A stretch of DNA of 64,000 bases, from assembly GCF_036016755.1 (NCBI RefSeq), contig NZ_JAYXIH010000022.1:1-64000 (forward strand), written 5' to 3'. The stretch comes from Aurantimonas coralicida_A. GTDB taxonomy: Bacteria > Pseudomonadota > Alphaproteobacteria > Rhizobiales > Rhizobiaceae. The notes below the pieces were generated by a model. That model did no database searches, had not been told where the DNA came from, and was given only the letters and a program-made list of their open reading frames with translations. Numbering within the stretch: the first letter of the stretch is position 1; every line of letters starts with the position of its first letter. This document shows positions 9,041-17,669 of this stretch, in pieces. The position numbers and the translations under genes are program-made.

Positions 9041-9622
9041 ATGGCATCTCAGGCCCTCAGCCTACCCAACATCCTCACCTATGCACGCATTGTCTGCGTG
9101 CCGCTGGTCGTCGCCTGCTTTTTTGTGGAGGGCGAATTCAACGCCTCGGAAGCGGCGCGGTGGTGGGCGCTGTTCATCTTCGTGGCCGCAAGCATCACCG
9201 ACTTCTTCGACGGCTACCTGGCGCGCGCCTGGCAGCAGACCTCGACGATCGGGCGCATGCTCGACCCGATCGCCGACAAGCTTCTGGTCGCGGCAGCGCT
9301 GCTCCTGCTCGCGGCCGCGAATACCATCGTTGGCTGGAGCCTTTGGGCGGCGATCGTGATTTTATGCCGCGAGATTCTCGTCTCCGGGCTCCGGGAATAT
9401 CTGGCGGAGCTCAAAGTGTCCGTTCCGGTCACCCGCCTCGCCAAGTGGAAAACGACGATGCAGATGATCGCCATCGGCTTTCTGCTCGCCGGCCCGGCGG
9501 CCGACAAGATCATTAGCTTCACCACTGAAACCGGGATCGGGCTCTTGTGGATTTCGGCGATCATCACGCTCTATACGGGCTATGATTATTTCCGGGCCGG
9601 GCTTCGGCACATCGACGTTTGA
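9041..9622 (+). CDS. pgsA: CDP-diacylglycerol-glycerol-3-phosphate 3-phosphatidyltransferase, 193 aa
   Basis: This membrane enzyme makes phosphatidylglycerol phosphate from CDP-DAG and glycerol-3-phosphate. It carries the CDP-alcohol phosphotransferase signature D-x2-DG-x2-AR-x8-G-x3-D-x3-D near residues 54-80 (DFFDGYLAR, then GRMLDPIADK). It has about five hydrophobic helices. ATG 9041 gives MASQALSLPNILTYARI, the family's usual beginning. The order uvrC-pgsA-moaD-moaE is common in Rhizobiales. Confidence 0.94.
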   Translation: MASQALSLPNILTYARIVCVPLVVACFFVEGEFNASEAARWWALFIFVAASITDFFDGYLARAWQQTSTIGRMLDPIADKLLVAAALLLLAAANTIVGWSLWAAIVILCREILVSGLREYLAELKVSVPVTRLAKWKTTMQMIAIGFLLAGPAADKIISFTTETGIGLLWISAIITLYTGYDYFRAGLRHIDV

Positions 9623-9694
9623 CCGTCACGCCTCTGGATCGCGGCGGCGCGAAAACCCATCTGTTCTTCTGAACGATTGACGAGGTCCACGGCC

Positions 9695-9946
9695 ATGAAA
9701 CTTGCTTATTTCGCATGGGTCCGCGAGCGGATCGGCGTCGCCGAGGAAGAGGTGGAACTGCCGGCCGGCATCACCACCGTTGCGGATCTGCTGCATTGGC
9801 TGAAGGGCCGTGGCGAGACCTACGACATGGCGCTGCAGGCGCCCGAGATCATCCGCGTCGCGATCGACCACGAGCATGTCGATCATTCCGAGCCGATCGC
9901 CGGCGCCAGGGAGATTGCACTGTTTCCGCCGATGACGGGCGGCTGA
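9695..9946 (+). CDS. moaD: Molybdopterin synthase sulfur carrier subunit MoaD, 83 aa
   Basis: MoaD is a ubiquitin-fold sulfur carrier. Its C-terminal Gly-Gly (FPPMTGG) is adenylated and thiocarboxylated, and it donates sulfur to precursor Z in the MoaD-MoaE complex. The length and beta-grasp pattern (MKLAYFAWVRERIG) fit. The stop codon lies two bases before the moaE start, so the two subunits are translated together. The cofactor made here would serve the molybdoenzyme at the left end of the window, among others. Confidence 0.94.
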   Translation: MKLAYFAWVRERIGVAEEEVELPAGITTVADLLHWLKGRGETYDMALQAPEIIRVAIDHEHVDHSEPIAGAREIALFPPMTGG

Positions 9947-9948
9947 CC

Positions 9949-10461
9949 ATGGCCGCGAAATCCGATCGATCGGCCGTCAGCGATCCTTCTGGCATATCGC
10001 CGGTGGTGCGAATTCAGGCCGATCGCATCGACATCACCGCCGAGATCGCAGCCATGACGGGTGGCGCGGCCGAGGGCGCGGTCGGCGGCCTCGTCAGCTT
10101 TTCCGGCTATTGCCGCGACGAAGGCGGGCGTCTCCGCGCCCTCGAGCTCGAACACTATCCGGGCATGGCCGAGCGCGAAATCGAGAGGATAGCGCGCGAG
10201 ACAATCTCTCGCTGGCCCCTCCTCTCCTGCCGTGCCATCCATCGCTTCGGCCTGATCGTGCCCGGCGAAGAGATCGTCTTTGTCGCCTGTGCCTCGGAGC
10301 ACCGCCAGGCGGCCTTCGAGGCGGCCTCCTATCTGATGGACTTCCTCAAGACGCAGGCGCCATTCTGGAAGCGGGAGCATCTGAAGGACGGTGCGACGGG
10401 CGGCTGGGTTGAGGCGAAGGACACCGACGACAGCGCCGCCGATCGCTGGCACCGGCTCTGA
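9949..10461 (+). CDS. moaE: Molybdopterin synthase catalytic subunit MoaE, 170 aa
   Basis: MoaE converts precursor Z (cPMP) to molybdopterin with sulfur from MoaD. Family motifs are present: GGLVSFSGYCRDEGG, LELEHYPGMAERE, the HRFG stretch (RAIHRFGLI), and KTQAPFWKREH with the active-site lysines. ATG 9949 adds an N-terminal extension of roughly 20 residues compared with E. coli. The gene directly follows moaD. Confidence 0.94.
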   Translation: MAAKSDRSAVSDPSGISPVVRIQADRIDITAEIAAMTGGAAEGAVGGLVSFSGYCRDEGGRLRALELEHYPGMAEREIERIARETISRWPLLSCRAIHRFGLIVPGEEIVFVACASEHRQAAFEAASYLMDFLKTQAPFWKREHLKDGATGGWVEAKDTDDSAADRWHRL

Positions 10462-10520
10462 CGCAAGGATCGATTGCCGCGTTCGACGGCTCGCACGATC
10501 GCCGCCATCGTCGTCGAATA

Positions 10521-10546
10521 CAAAAAAGGGAGGCACGTGGCCTCCC
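10521..10546 (-). terminator. Rho-independent terminator of ndk
   Basis: On the minus strand GGGAGGC, a CACGT loop and GCCTCCC form a perfect 7-bp GC stem followed by six T. It sits about 40 bases beyond the ndk stop codon and also lies in the tail of the convergent moaE transcript. Confidence 0.88.
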
Positions 10547-10587
10547 TCCAAACCCCTTTATCGAGGGCCGCATTCAGACTGATAGCC

Positions 10588-11010
10588 TTAGCCGACGATC
10601 TCGGTCTCGGAGAACCAGTAGGCGATTTCTTGCTGCGCGGTCTCTGGCGCATCCGATCCATGCACGGAGTTCTCGCCGATCGACTGGGCGTGCGCCTTGC
10701 GGATGGTGCCCACAGCGGCGTCGGCCGGGTTGGTCGCGCCCATGATTTCGCGATTGCGCGCGATGGCGTTCTCGCCCTGGAGAACCTGCACGATCGTCGG
10801 ACCCGACGACATCGACTCGACGAGTTCGCCGAAGAACGGCCGCTCCTTGTGGACCGCGTAGAAGCCCTCGGCTTCGCGGCGGCTCATCCAGACCCGCTTG
10901 GACGCGACGACCGTCAGACCGGCCTCCTCCAGCATCTTGGTGATGGCGCCCGTGAGGTTGCGACGGGTGGCATCGGGTTTGATCATCGAGAACGTGCGTT
11001 CGACCGCCAT
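10588..11010 (-). CDS. ndk: Nucleoside diphosphate kinase, 140 aa
   Basis: Ndk transfers the gamma phosphate of ATP to (d)NDPs through a phosphohistidine. The phospho-acceptor is His117 in NSVHGSDAPE. The start MAVERTFSMIKPDA and the length of 140 are standard. It is a stand-alone gene on the minus strand with its own terminator. Confidence 0.97.
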   Translation of the reverse strand: MAVERTFSMIKPDATRRNLTGAITKMLEEAGLTVVASKRVWMSRREAEGFYAVHKERPFFGELVESMSSGPTIVQVLQGENAIARNREIMGATNPADAAVGTIRKAHAQSIGENSVHGSDAPETAQQEIAYWFSETEIVG

Positions 11011-11205
11011 GGCGTGGTCCTTCTTTCGGAATGGTTCGGGAAAAATGTGGGCGACCTATACCCGCCGGCCCGAGGACGGGCAAGGCATGGACTGAAGCTG
11101 GAGACCAGAAGACCCTAACCGGGATTGCCATGACAACCTCGCTGGAGGTCCCGCCGATACCGATGCCCCCTTTCGCACTGCCGCATACCGTGGCAAAAGC
11201 CGCCC

Positions 11206-13113
11206 ATGCTCCAGATAACCGACCTTTCCGCGCGCGTCGCCGGGCGCCTTCTCATCGATCATGCCAGCCTGACGCTGCCGAGCGGCACCAAGGCGGGTTT
11301 GGTCGGACGCAACGGCGCCGGCAAATCGACCTTGTTTCGCATCATCACCGGCGATCTCGCTGCCGAGACCGGCTCAGCCTCCTATCCGAAGAACATGCGC
11401 CTCGGCCAGGTGGCTCAGGAGGCCCCGGGCACGGAAGAGTCGCTGATCGAGATCGTCCTGAAGGCCGATACGGAACGCCTCGCCCTCCTCGACGAAGCCG
11501 AGACCGCAAGCGATCCGCACCGCATCGCCGACATTCATTTACGCCTCGCCGACATCGACGCCCACTCGGCCGAAGCCCGTGCCTCGGCGATCCTGTCCGG
11601 CCTCGGTTTCGACATGGCCGCGCAGGCCCGTCCCGCCTCGTCCTTTTCCGGCGGCTGGCGAATGCGCGTCGCACTCGCGGCGGTGCTGTTCTCGCGGCCC
11701 GATGTGCTGCTGCTCGATGAGCCGACCAACTATCTCGACCTCGAGGGCACCCTGTGGCTCGAGAATTTCGTCGCCCGCTATCCCTATACCGTGATCGTGA
11801 TCAGCCATGATCGCGACGTCCTCAACAATGCCGTCAACTCGATCATTCATCTCGATCAGAAGAAGCTGGTCTTCTATCGCGGCGACTACGACCAGTTCGA
11901 GCGTCAGCGCGCCGAGAAGCTGCTGTTGCTGCAAAAGGCGATCGTCAAGCAGACCGCCGAGCGCAATCACATGGAAGCCTTCGTCGAACGCTTCCGGGCC
12001 AAGGCGTCCAAGGCACGGCAGGCACAGTCGCGTCTCAAGGCACTCGAGCGGATGCAGCCGCTGCAAGGGATCGTCGAGGAGCACGTCACGCCCTTCATCT
12101 TCGACGCTCCCGAAAAGGCGGCAGCGTCGCCGATCATCCGTATGGAAGGCGTCTCCGTCGGCTATCAGCCCGGGCGTCCGATCCTGTCGAAGCTCGACCT
12201 GCGGATCGACACCGACGACCGCATCGCCCTCTTGGGTCAGAACGGCAACGGCAAATCGACCTTCGCCAAACTCCTGGCCGAGAGGCTGCGGGAGCAATCC
12301 GGCACGGTCACCCGCGCGCCGGGGCTCAAGATAGCCTTTTTCGCCCAACACCAGATCGACGATCTGCGGCCGGCGGAAAGTGCGGTCCAGCACGTGCGCC
12401 GCCTGATGCCGGACGCGCCGGAAGCCAAGGTCCGTGCCAAGGTCGCGCGCATGGGCTTGCCGACCCAGAAGATGGACACGGCCGCCGAAAAGCTCTCGGG
12501 CGGCGAAAAGGCGCGGCTTTTGATGGGGCTGGCGACGATCGACGCGCCAAACCTCCTCATTCTCGATGAGCCGACCAACCACCTCGACATCGAGGCGCGC
12601 GAGAGTCTGGTGCGCGCCCTCAACGATTATCCGGGCGCGGTCATCCTGATCAGCCATGACCGCCACATGGTCGAGGCGACGATGGATCGGCTGTGGATCG
12701 TCGCCGAAGGCACGGTATCGCGGTACGACGGCGATCTGGAGGACTACAAGAAGCTTGTCCTGTCCGGCGGGACCAAGGGCAGTGGCGTGCAGGATCCGGG
12801 CGACAATCCACAGGCATCAGAACCCGCCCCTTTGTCCAAGATCGACCAACGCCGTATCGCCGCCGAGAAGCGCGAATCGCTCAAGCCGCTCAAGCAGAAG
12901 ATCAGCCAGCTGGAAATCCAGATCTCGCGGCTACAGAAGACCCTTGAGGGACTCGACGAGTCGCTCGGTGACCCGGCGCTCTACACGCGCGATCCGGCGC
13001 GGGCGAGCGCCCTCAACAAGCAGCGGTCGGATGCCGCGAAGACGCTCGCTGGCTGCGAGGAAAACTGGCTGGCACTCACCGAAGAGCATGATTCCGCAAT
13101 GGCGGCAGAGTAG
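11206..13113 (+). CDS. ABC-F family ATPase (YheS/Uup-like), 635 aa
   Basis: Two ATP-binding cassettes without membrane segments mark a soluble ABC-F translation factor, thought to act on ribosomes. Cassette 1 has GRNGAGKST, the signature SSFSGGW and LLLDEPTNYLDLEG. Cassette 2 has GQNGNGKST, KLSGGEKAR and LLILDEPTNHLDIEA. A basic inter-domain linker (near residues 235-290, ERFRAKASKARQAQSRL) corresponds to the P-site tRNA interaction motif. A coiled-coil C-terminal domain (about 545-635) resembles that of YheS/Uup. The gene diverges from ndk and appears monocistronic. Confidence 0.93.
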   Translation: MLQITDLSARVAGRLLIDHASLTLPSGTKAGLVGRNGAGKSTLFRIITGDLAAETGSASYPKNMRLGQVAQEAPGTEESLIEIVLKADTERLALLDEAETASDPHRIADIHLRLADIDAHSAEARASAILSGLGFDMAAQARPASSFSGGWRMRVALAAVLFSRPDVLLLDEPTNYLDLEGTLWLENFVARYPYTVIVISHDRDVLNNAVNSIIHLDQKKLVFYRGDYDQFERQRAEKLLLLQKAIVKQTAERNHMEAFVERFRAKASKARQAQSRLKALERMQPLQGIVEEHVTPFIFDAPEKAAASPIIRMEGVSVGYQPGRPILSKLDLRIDTDDRIALLGQNGNGKSTFAKLLAERLREQSGTVTRAPGLKIAFFAQHQIDDLRPAESAVQHVRRLMPDAPEAKVRAKVARMGLPTQKMDTAAEKLSGGEKARLLMGLATIDAPNLLILDEPTNHLDIEARESLVRALNDYPGAVILISHDRHMVEATMDRLWIVAEGTVSRYDGDLEDYKKLVLSGGTKGSGVQDPGDNPQASEPAPLSKIDQRRIAAEKRESLKPLKQKISQLEIQISRLQKTLEGLDESLGDPALYTRDPARASALNKQRSDAAKTLAGCEENWLALTEEHDSAMAAE

Positions 13114-13164
13114 GCGCGGCGAGCGCAAAGCAGCGCAGGAGCGGTATCAGTCACGCGGTGGACG

Positions 13165-13617
13165 CTACACCTTCTTGACCCACCTGCCCCCATCGGTCTG
13201 CTGCCAATAGGTGACGTCGTGGCCGGCGGCTTTCTCGACCGTCCAGCGCTCCCGCGCCCGGCCGATCTGGTCCTCGTCATGGCCATCGAAGAGATAGACC
13301 GCGCGGACATAGCGATCGAGCGCGGCGGGCGCCGCGCCTTCGACCAGGAACCGCACATGCGGATCGTTACCCTCCTGACCCGCCTCGACGGTCAGCAAGA
13401 TCGGCTGCAGCGCGCCGGAGCCGTCGGCATCGCTGCCGTGCGGCAGAAAGCTCTCGTCCTTGTAGACCCAGAGATGATGGTCGAGAGCGTCGCGACGCTC
13501 CTCGCTGGCAAATTGCACGACGACGCGCCAGCCCTTGGCCAAGCTTCGCTCAAGAAGGCCCGGCAGGGCGTCCTCGAGCCGACTTTCCGTCAGATGGTAG
13601 AACAGGACCTCGGTCAT
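13165..13617 (-). CDS. holC: DNA polymerase III subunit chi, 150 aa
   Basis: HolC links the clamp loader to SSB at the replication fork. The family start MTEVLFYHLTESRLEDALP is clear, as are LLERSLAKGWRVVV, the LWVYKDESFLPHG segment and the C-terminal VYLFDGHDEDQIGRARERW. The gene follows pepA by 15 bases on the same strand, a pairing also seen in E. coli (pepA-holC), so it is probably co-transcribed. Confidence 0.93.
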   Translation of the reverse strand: MTEVLFYHLTESRLEDALPGLLERSLAKGWRVVVQFASEERRDALDHHLWVYKDESFLPHGSDADGSGALQPILLTVEAGQEGNDPHVRFLVEGAAPAALDRYVRAVYLFDGHDEDQIGRARERWTVEKAAGHDVTYWQQTDGGRWVKKV

Positions 13618-13632
13618 GAAGCCCGGCCCGTC

Positions 13633-15138
13633 CTAGTGTGACTGATAGTGGTCGGCGACGAGCTGGTTAAGCAGACGCACACCATAACCCGACGCCCAGG
13701 ACTGATTGTATTCGTTGGACGGCGAGCCCATCGCGGTACCGGCGATGTCGAGATGCGCCCAGGGAACGTCGTTGACGAAGCGCTGCAAGAACTGCGCCGC
13801 GGTGACCGATCCGGCCGCACGACCGCCGCCGATATTCTTGATGTCGGCGAATTTGCCTTCGATCATCTTGTCATATTCGGGAGCGAGCGGCAGCCGCCAG
13901 ACCTTCTCGCCTGACGTCTTACCGGCAGCCGTCAGGCGCTCGGCGAGTTCGTCATTGTTGGAGAAGAGCCCGGCATGATGATTGCCGAGCGCCACGATGA
14001 TCGCCCCGGTCAGGGTGGCGAGATCGATCATGAACTTAGGCTTGAACCGGTCCTGACAGTACCAAAGCGCGTCGGCCAGCACCAAGCGTCCCTCGGCGTC
14101 GGTGTTGAGGACCTCGATCGTGGTACCGGACATCGCCTTGACGATGTCACCTGGGCGCTGAGCGTTGCCGTCGACGGCGTTCTCCACCAATCCGACGATG
14201 CCGATCGCGTTGACCTTGGCCTTGCGGCCGGCGAGTGCCCGCATCAGGCCGGCGACTGCCGCCGCGCCGCCCATGTCGCCCTTCATGTCTTCCATCGACG
14301 CGGACGGCTTGATCGAAATGCCACCGGTGTCGAAGACGACGCCCTTCCCTACGAAGGCGATCGGCGCCTCGCCCTCGGGACCGCCGTTCCAGCGCATGAT
14401 CGCCATCCGAGGCGGGCGGGGCGAGCCCTGCGCAACGCCGAGAAGCGCATCCATCTTCAGATCGCGCATTTCCTTTTCGGTCAGGATCTCGACCTCGAGT
14501 CCGTGTTCACCAAGCGCCGCGATGCGATCGGCGAACTCGACCGGCCCGAGAGTATTGGCCGGCTCGTTGACGAGATCGCGGGCGAGCATCGTCCCCGCGG
14601 CAACTGCTTCCGCGACCTGGTAGGCGGCCCTGGCCGCATCCGGATTCTCGACGGCGATCGCGATCCGCGTCACCACGTCGGGCTCCTCAGGCTCTTCGTC
14701 TTTCTTCGGCTTCTTGGTCTTGTAGAGATCAAAATCGTACGATCGCAATGTCGCGCCGACCGCCAGGGTCGCGGCGTTCTCCGCGCTGACAGATTCTCCA
14801 GCGGGCCGTTCGCAGCGCACGGTGACGGCTTCGGCGCCCTTGGTTTTCGCGGCAATCACCCCGCCAATCTTCAGCCAATCCTCTTCCACCAGCGCCTTGT
14901 CGGAATGGGTGCCGACGACCAACAGGCGATCGACAGCCACCTCGCCTGGCGCCAGAAGATCCAGCGTGGCCAGCGACTTACCTTTAAATTTTGCGACCTT
15001 CGCGGCCTTCTCCACCAGCGCCTTCACCCGGGCATCAATGCCATCGGCCAGCGCTCCCGCTTTCCCGGCCAGCACAACCATGACGCCTTTGGGCGTTGCA
15101 TCGCGCGAGACGAATTCGATCGTTGGAAGAGTGGCCAT
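13633..15138 (-). CDS. pepA: Leucyl aminopeptidase (M17), 501 aa
   Basis: This is a hexameric two-metal aminopeptidase that removes N-terminal residues from peptides. In some bacteria PepA also binds DNA. The catalytic domain shows the metal/catalytic motifs GKGVVFDTGGISIKPS, MEDMKGDMGGAAAV and the M17 signature NTDAEGRLVLAD. The N-terminal domain is the usual more variable alpha/beta lobe. holC follows 15 bases downstream. Confidence 0.95.
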   Translation of the reverse strand: MATLPTIEFVSRDATPKGVMVVLAGKAGALADGIDARVKALVEKAAKVAKFKGKSLATLDLLAPGEVAVDRLLVVGTHSDKALVEEDWLKIGGVIAAKTKGAEAVTVRCERPAGESVSAENAATLAVGATLRSYDFDLYKTKKPKKDEEPEEPDVVTRIAIAVENPDAARAAYQVAEAVAAGTMLARDLVNEPANTLGPVEFADRIAALGEHGLEVEILTEKEMRDLKMDALLGVAQGSPRPPRMAIMRWNGGPEGEAPIAFVGKGVVFDTGGISIKPSASMEDMKGDMGGAAAVAGLMRALAGRKAKVNAIGIVGLVENAVDGNAQRPGDIVKAMSGTTIEVLNTDAEGRLVLADALWYCQDRFKPKFMIDLATLTGAIIVALGNHHAGLFSNNDELAERLTAAGKTSGEKVWRLPLAPEYDKMIEGKFADIKNIGGGRAAGSVTAAQFLQRFVNDVPWAHLDIAGTAMGSPSNEYNQSWASGYGVRLLNQLVADHYQSH

Positions 15139-15393
15139 GAAAACTCCTGGAAGATTGTCCTGACTGGACCGGGTCGGCAGCAGCGGTTGTATCGCTCGCC
15201 CCTATGATGGTCCCGACCATAGGCTTTGCAAGAGCGATCGCAGCCGTTACACGACGTTAACCACAGTCCTTCGCCCTTCTTTAGCCAAGCTGCTACTGCT
15301 ATTCGCGGGGCATCGTCCGGCTTTCGGTCAGCCTCGGACGCTAAAAGGCCAAGAGTGATGCCATCGGGCGGCACCTTGTAACGCGCGAGTCTC
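15139..15393. promoter_or_regulatory. Divergent promoter region between pepA and lptF
   Basis: This 255-bp non-coding stretch separates the minus-strand pepA-holC operon from the plus-strand lpt operon and must hold both promoters. It contains a locally AT-richer patch around 15255-15300 that includes TTAACCAC, resembling one half of a CtrA box. The second TTAA half at the right spacing is missing, so I do not call it. Confidence 0.4.
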
Positions 15394-16587
15394 ATGACGC
15401 TCCTCGAACGATATCTCTTCAAACGCGCCATTACCTATGCCGCAGCTTCTCTGGCGTCGTTGGTGTTGATCGTCTGGATCGTGCAGGCGCTGGCCCGCAT
15501 CGATATCATCAAGACCAGCGCATCGGCGGCGGGCAACATTTTCTGGATCGCCCTGATGCTGCTTCCAGATTTGACAGCCGGGGTGGTCCCATTCGCGGTC
15601 CTCATCGGCGCGATCCAGGCACTGAACTCGCTGAACACCGACTCCGAACGTCCGGTCATTGCCGCGTCTGGCGCCTCACAATCGGTGATCGCCAAACCCA
15701 TTATCGCGCTCGGCTTGATCGGCGGACTGCTTATTTTGTTTATCGCCCACATCATCGGCCCAGCCTCGGCGAGCGCCTTTCAAAACGGAATCCGCTCGAT
15801 CAATGCCGACACCATTACGCTGTTTCTGCAGCCGGGCCGGTTCGAACGGGTGCAACCCGGGCTCGTGGTCAGCATCGGCGCCGCGCGGGGCTCGACCGTC
15901 GAAAGTCTCGTCATTGCCGATACGCGCGACGAGACGACCGATCTGACCTATTTCGCCCGCGAGGCAAAAATCCTCAAGCAGGACGACCAATCGCTGCTCC
16001 TGCTCTACGACGGCCAACTGCATCGTCGGAGCAAATCCGATGGCGGGATCTCCGTGATCGAGTTTCAGACCTATGCTTTTGACCTTGCAGAGCTGAAACC
16101 CGCCACGCAAGGCGACTGGATCCGGGCGTCCGAGCGGAGCACTTTCGCGCTGATTTGGCCCGACCCGAACGATACGCTCTCCCAGACTCGGCCCTCCGTC
16201 CTGACGGAGGAATTGACGGACCGGATGACGAACTGGCTTTACGCTTTGGCCTTCGCGTTATGGGCGGTGGTGGTCGCCGGCCAGCCGCGCACCAATCGGC
16301 AAGGTACCGGGCCGGCGATGGCCCTTGGGCTGATTGGCGGCCTGGGTCTGAAGGCGATCGGCTTCGTGACGCTATCGCTGATCGAAGAGAGCTACGCCTG
16401 GGTCCTGGTGACATATGCGCTACCGCTCGGCGCCATCGCCCTGAACGCCGTCCTGATCATGCGCGATTTCAATCTGTCCCGCTGGTCGCTCTTCGAAAAG
16501 TTCGCCAACGCGTCATATCGAATCGGTGCGGCGATCGGGCCTTGGATGCCGTTTCGCCAGTCAGCGCGGGGCGCCGCCGGACGATGA
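15394..16587 (+). CDS. lptF: LPS export ABC transporter permease LptF, 397 aa
   Basis: LptF is one of two transmembrane subunits of the LptB2FG complex that extracts LPS from the inner membrane and pushes it along the Lpt bridge. It has the YjgP/YjgQ architecture: three N-terminal membrane helices (starting MTLLERYLFKRAITYAAASL), a periplasmic beta-jellyroll region of about 150 residues, then three C-terminal helices. Its stop overlaps the lptG start (ATGA), showing translational coupling. Confidence 0.94.
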   Translation: MTLLERYLFKRAITYAAASLASLVLIVWIVQALARIDIIKTSASAAGNIFWIALMLLPDLTAGVVPFAVLIGAIQALNSLNTDSERPVIAASGASQSVIAKPIIALGLIGGLLILFIAHIIGPASASAFQNGIRSINADTITLFLQPGRFERVQPGLVVSIGAARGSTVESLVIADTRDETTDLTYFAREAKILKQDDQSLLLLYDGQLHRRSKSDGGISVIEFQTYAFDLAELKPATQGDWIRASERSTFALIWPDPNDTLSQTRPSVLTEELTDRMTNWLYALAFALWAVVVAGQPRTNRQGTGPAMALGLIGGLGLKAIGFVTLSLIEESYAWVLVTYALPLGAIALNAVLIMRDFNLSRWSLFEKFANASYRIGAAIGPWMPFRQSARGAAGR

Positions 16588-17666
16588 CCAACTGGACTTT
16601 GAACCGTTATTTCTTCCGACTTTACGTGGTCAGCTTCCTGTCGACGCTGCTTGCCGTCTTCGCGCTGATCTATCTGATCGATATGATCGAGATCAGTCGG
16701 CGGGGCGGCCTCCCGGATGTGGGCGTCGGAGCGGTGGCCCTGTTTTCGGCGTTGCGCGTCCCCTCATTTATCGGCCAGGCATTTCCTTTCATTATCCTGT
16801 TCTCATCGGTGTACACGCTGCTGACACTCAATCGCCGGCTTGAGCTCGTCGTCGCCCGCGCCTCGGGCGTGTCGATCTGGCAGATTCTGATCCCTTTCGC
16901 AGCCGGCTCCCTGCTCATCGGCCTCGCGGCCACCTTCGTCTACAATCCACTGTCGGCCTATACGAAGTCTCTCGCCCAGGACATGCAGGCCATGTCCGAC
17001 GGCACGGCGCTCGCCGACGATTCCGACCGCGTCCCGTGGCTGAGGCAGAGCAGCGAAGGAATCAGCTCGATACTCGGCGCGACGACGGTGGCGCGTAACG
17101 GCGCGCTCCTGGGCGGCGTGACGGCGTTCGTGCTGGGCGATGACGGAATTGTGCGCGATCGCATCGATGCTCCCCGCGCCACCCTGACCGACGGAGCATG
17201 GATCCTCGAAGAACCGCGCATCACGCGCATCGGCCGCACACCGGAGTATCCAGCAAGCTATCGGCTTCCGACCAGTCTCAAGCCCGAATATATCGAGCAA
17301 CGTCTTGCCGACCCGGAGGCGATCTCGATCTGGGAGCTCGGATCGAAGATAAACGTGGCGGCGAGCCTTGGCTTTAACTCCATGGCATTTTCGATGCAGT
17401 ACAATACCCTGATCGCCCAGCCGGCGCTGTTCATCGCTATGACCTTGCTCGCCGCGACCGTGGCAACGAGGTTTTCGCGGACCGGCCAATCTGGTAGGAC
17501 GATAGCAGGTGGCGTATTGGCCGGTTTCGTGCTGTACGTCGTGACGTTTCTGGCGAAAGCCCTGGGTAGCAACTCGGTGGTTCCGCCTGTAATTGCCGCC
17601 TGGTTTCCGGTCCTGGCGGCAGGACTGGTTGGGGTAACGATCCTGCTCCATCAAGAGGATGGCTGA
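16584..17666 (+). CDS. lptG: LPS export ABC transporter permease LptG, 360 aa
   Basis: LptG is the partner of LptF in the LPS exporter. MTNWTLNRYFFRLYVVSFL is a typical LptG start, followed by the same layout of three helices, a periplasmic domain and three helices. Its last helices contain LGSNSVVPPVIAAWFPVLAAG, as in other LptG proteins. It overlaps lptF by four bases, and lptD begins three bases after its stop. Confidence 0.94.
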   Translation: MTNWTLNRYFFRLYVVSFLSTLLAVFALIYLIDMIEISRRGGLPDVGVGAVALFSALRVPSFIGQAFPFIILFSSVYTLLTLNRRLELVVARASGVSIWQILIPFAAGSLLIGLAATFVYNPLSAYTKSLAQDMQAMSDGTALADDSDRVPWLRQSSEGISSILGATTVARNGALLGGVTAFVLGDDGIVRDRIDAPRATLTDGAWILEEPRITRIGRTPEYPASYRLPTSLKPEYIEQRLADPEAISIWELGSKINVAASLGFNSMAFSMQYNTLIAQPALFIAMTLLAATVATRFSRTGQSGRTIAGGVLAGFVLYVVTFLAKALGSNSVVPPVIAAWFPVLAAGLVGVTILLHQEDG

Positions 17667-17669
17667 GTC

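Noticed and set aside
15255..15300. Possible CtrA-binding site (TTAACCAC) in the pepA-lptF gap
   Set aside because: Only one half-site is present; the second TTAA half at the required distance is missing.
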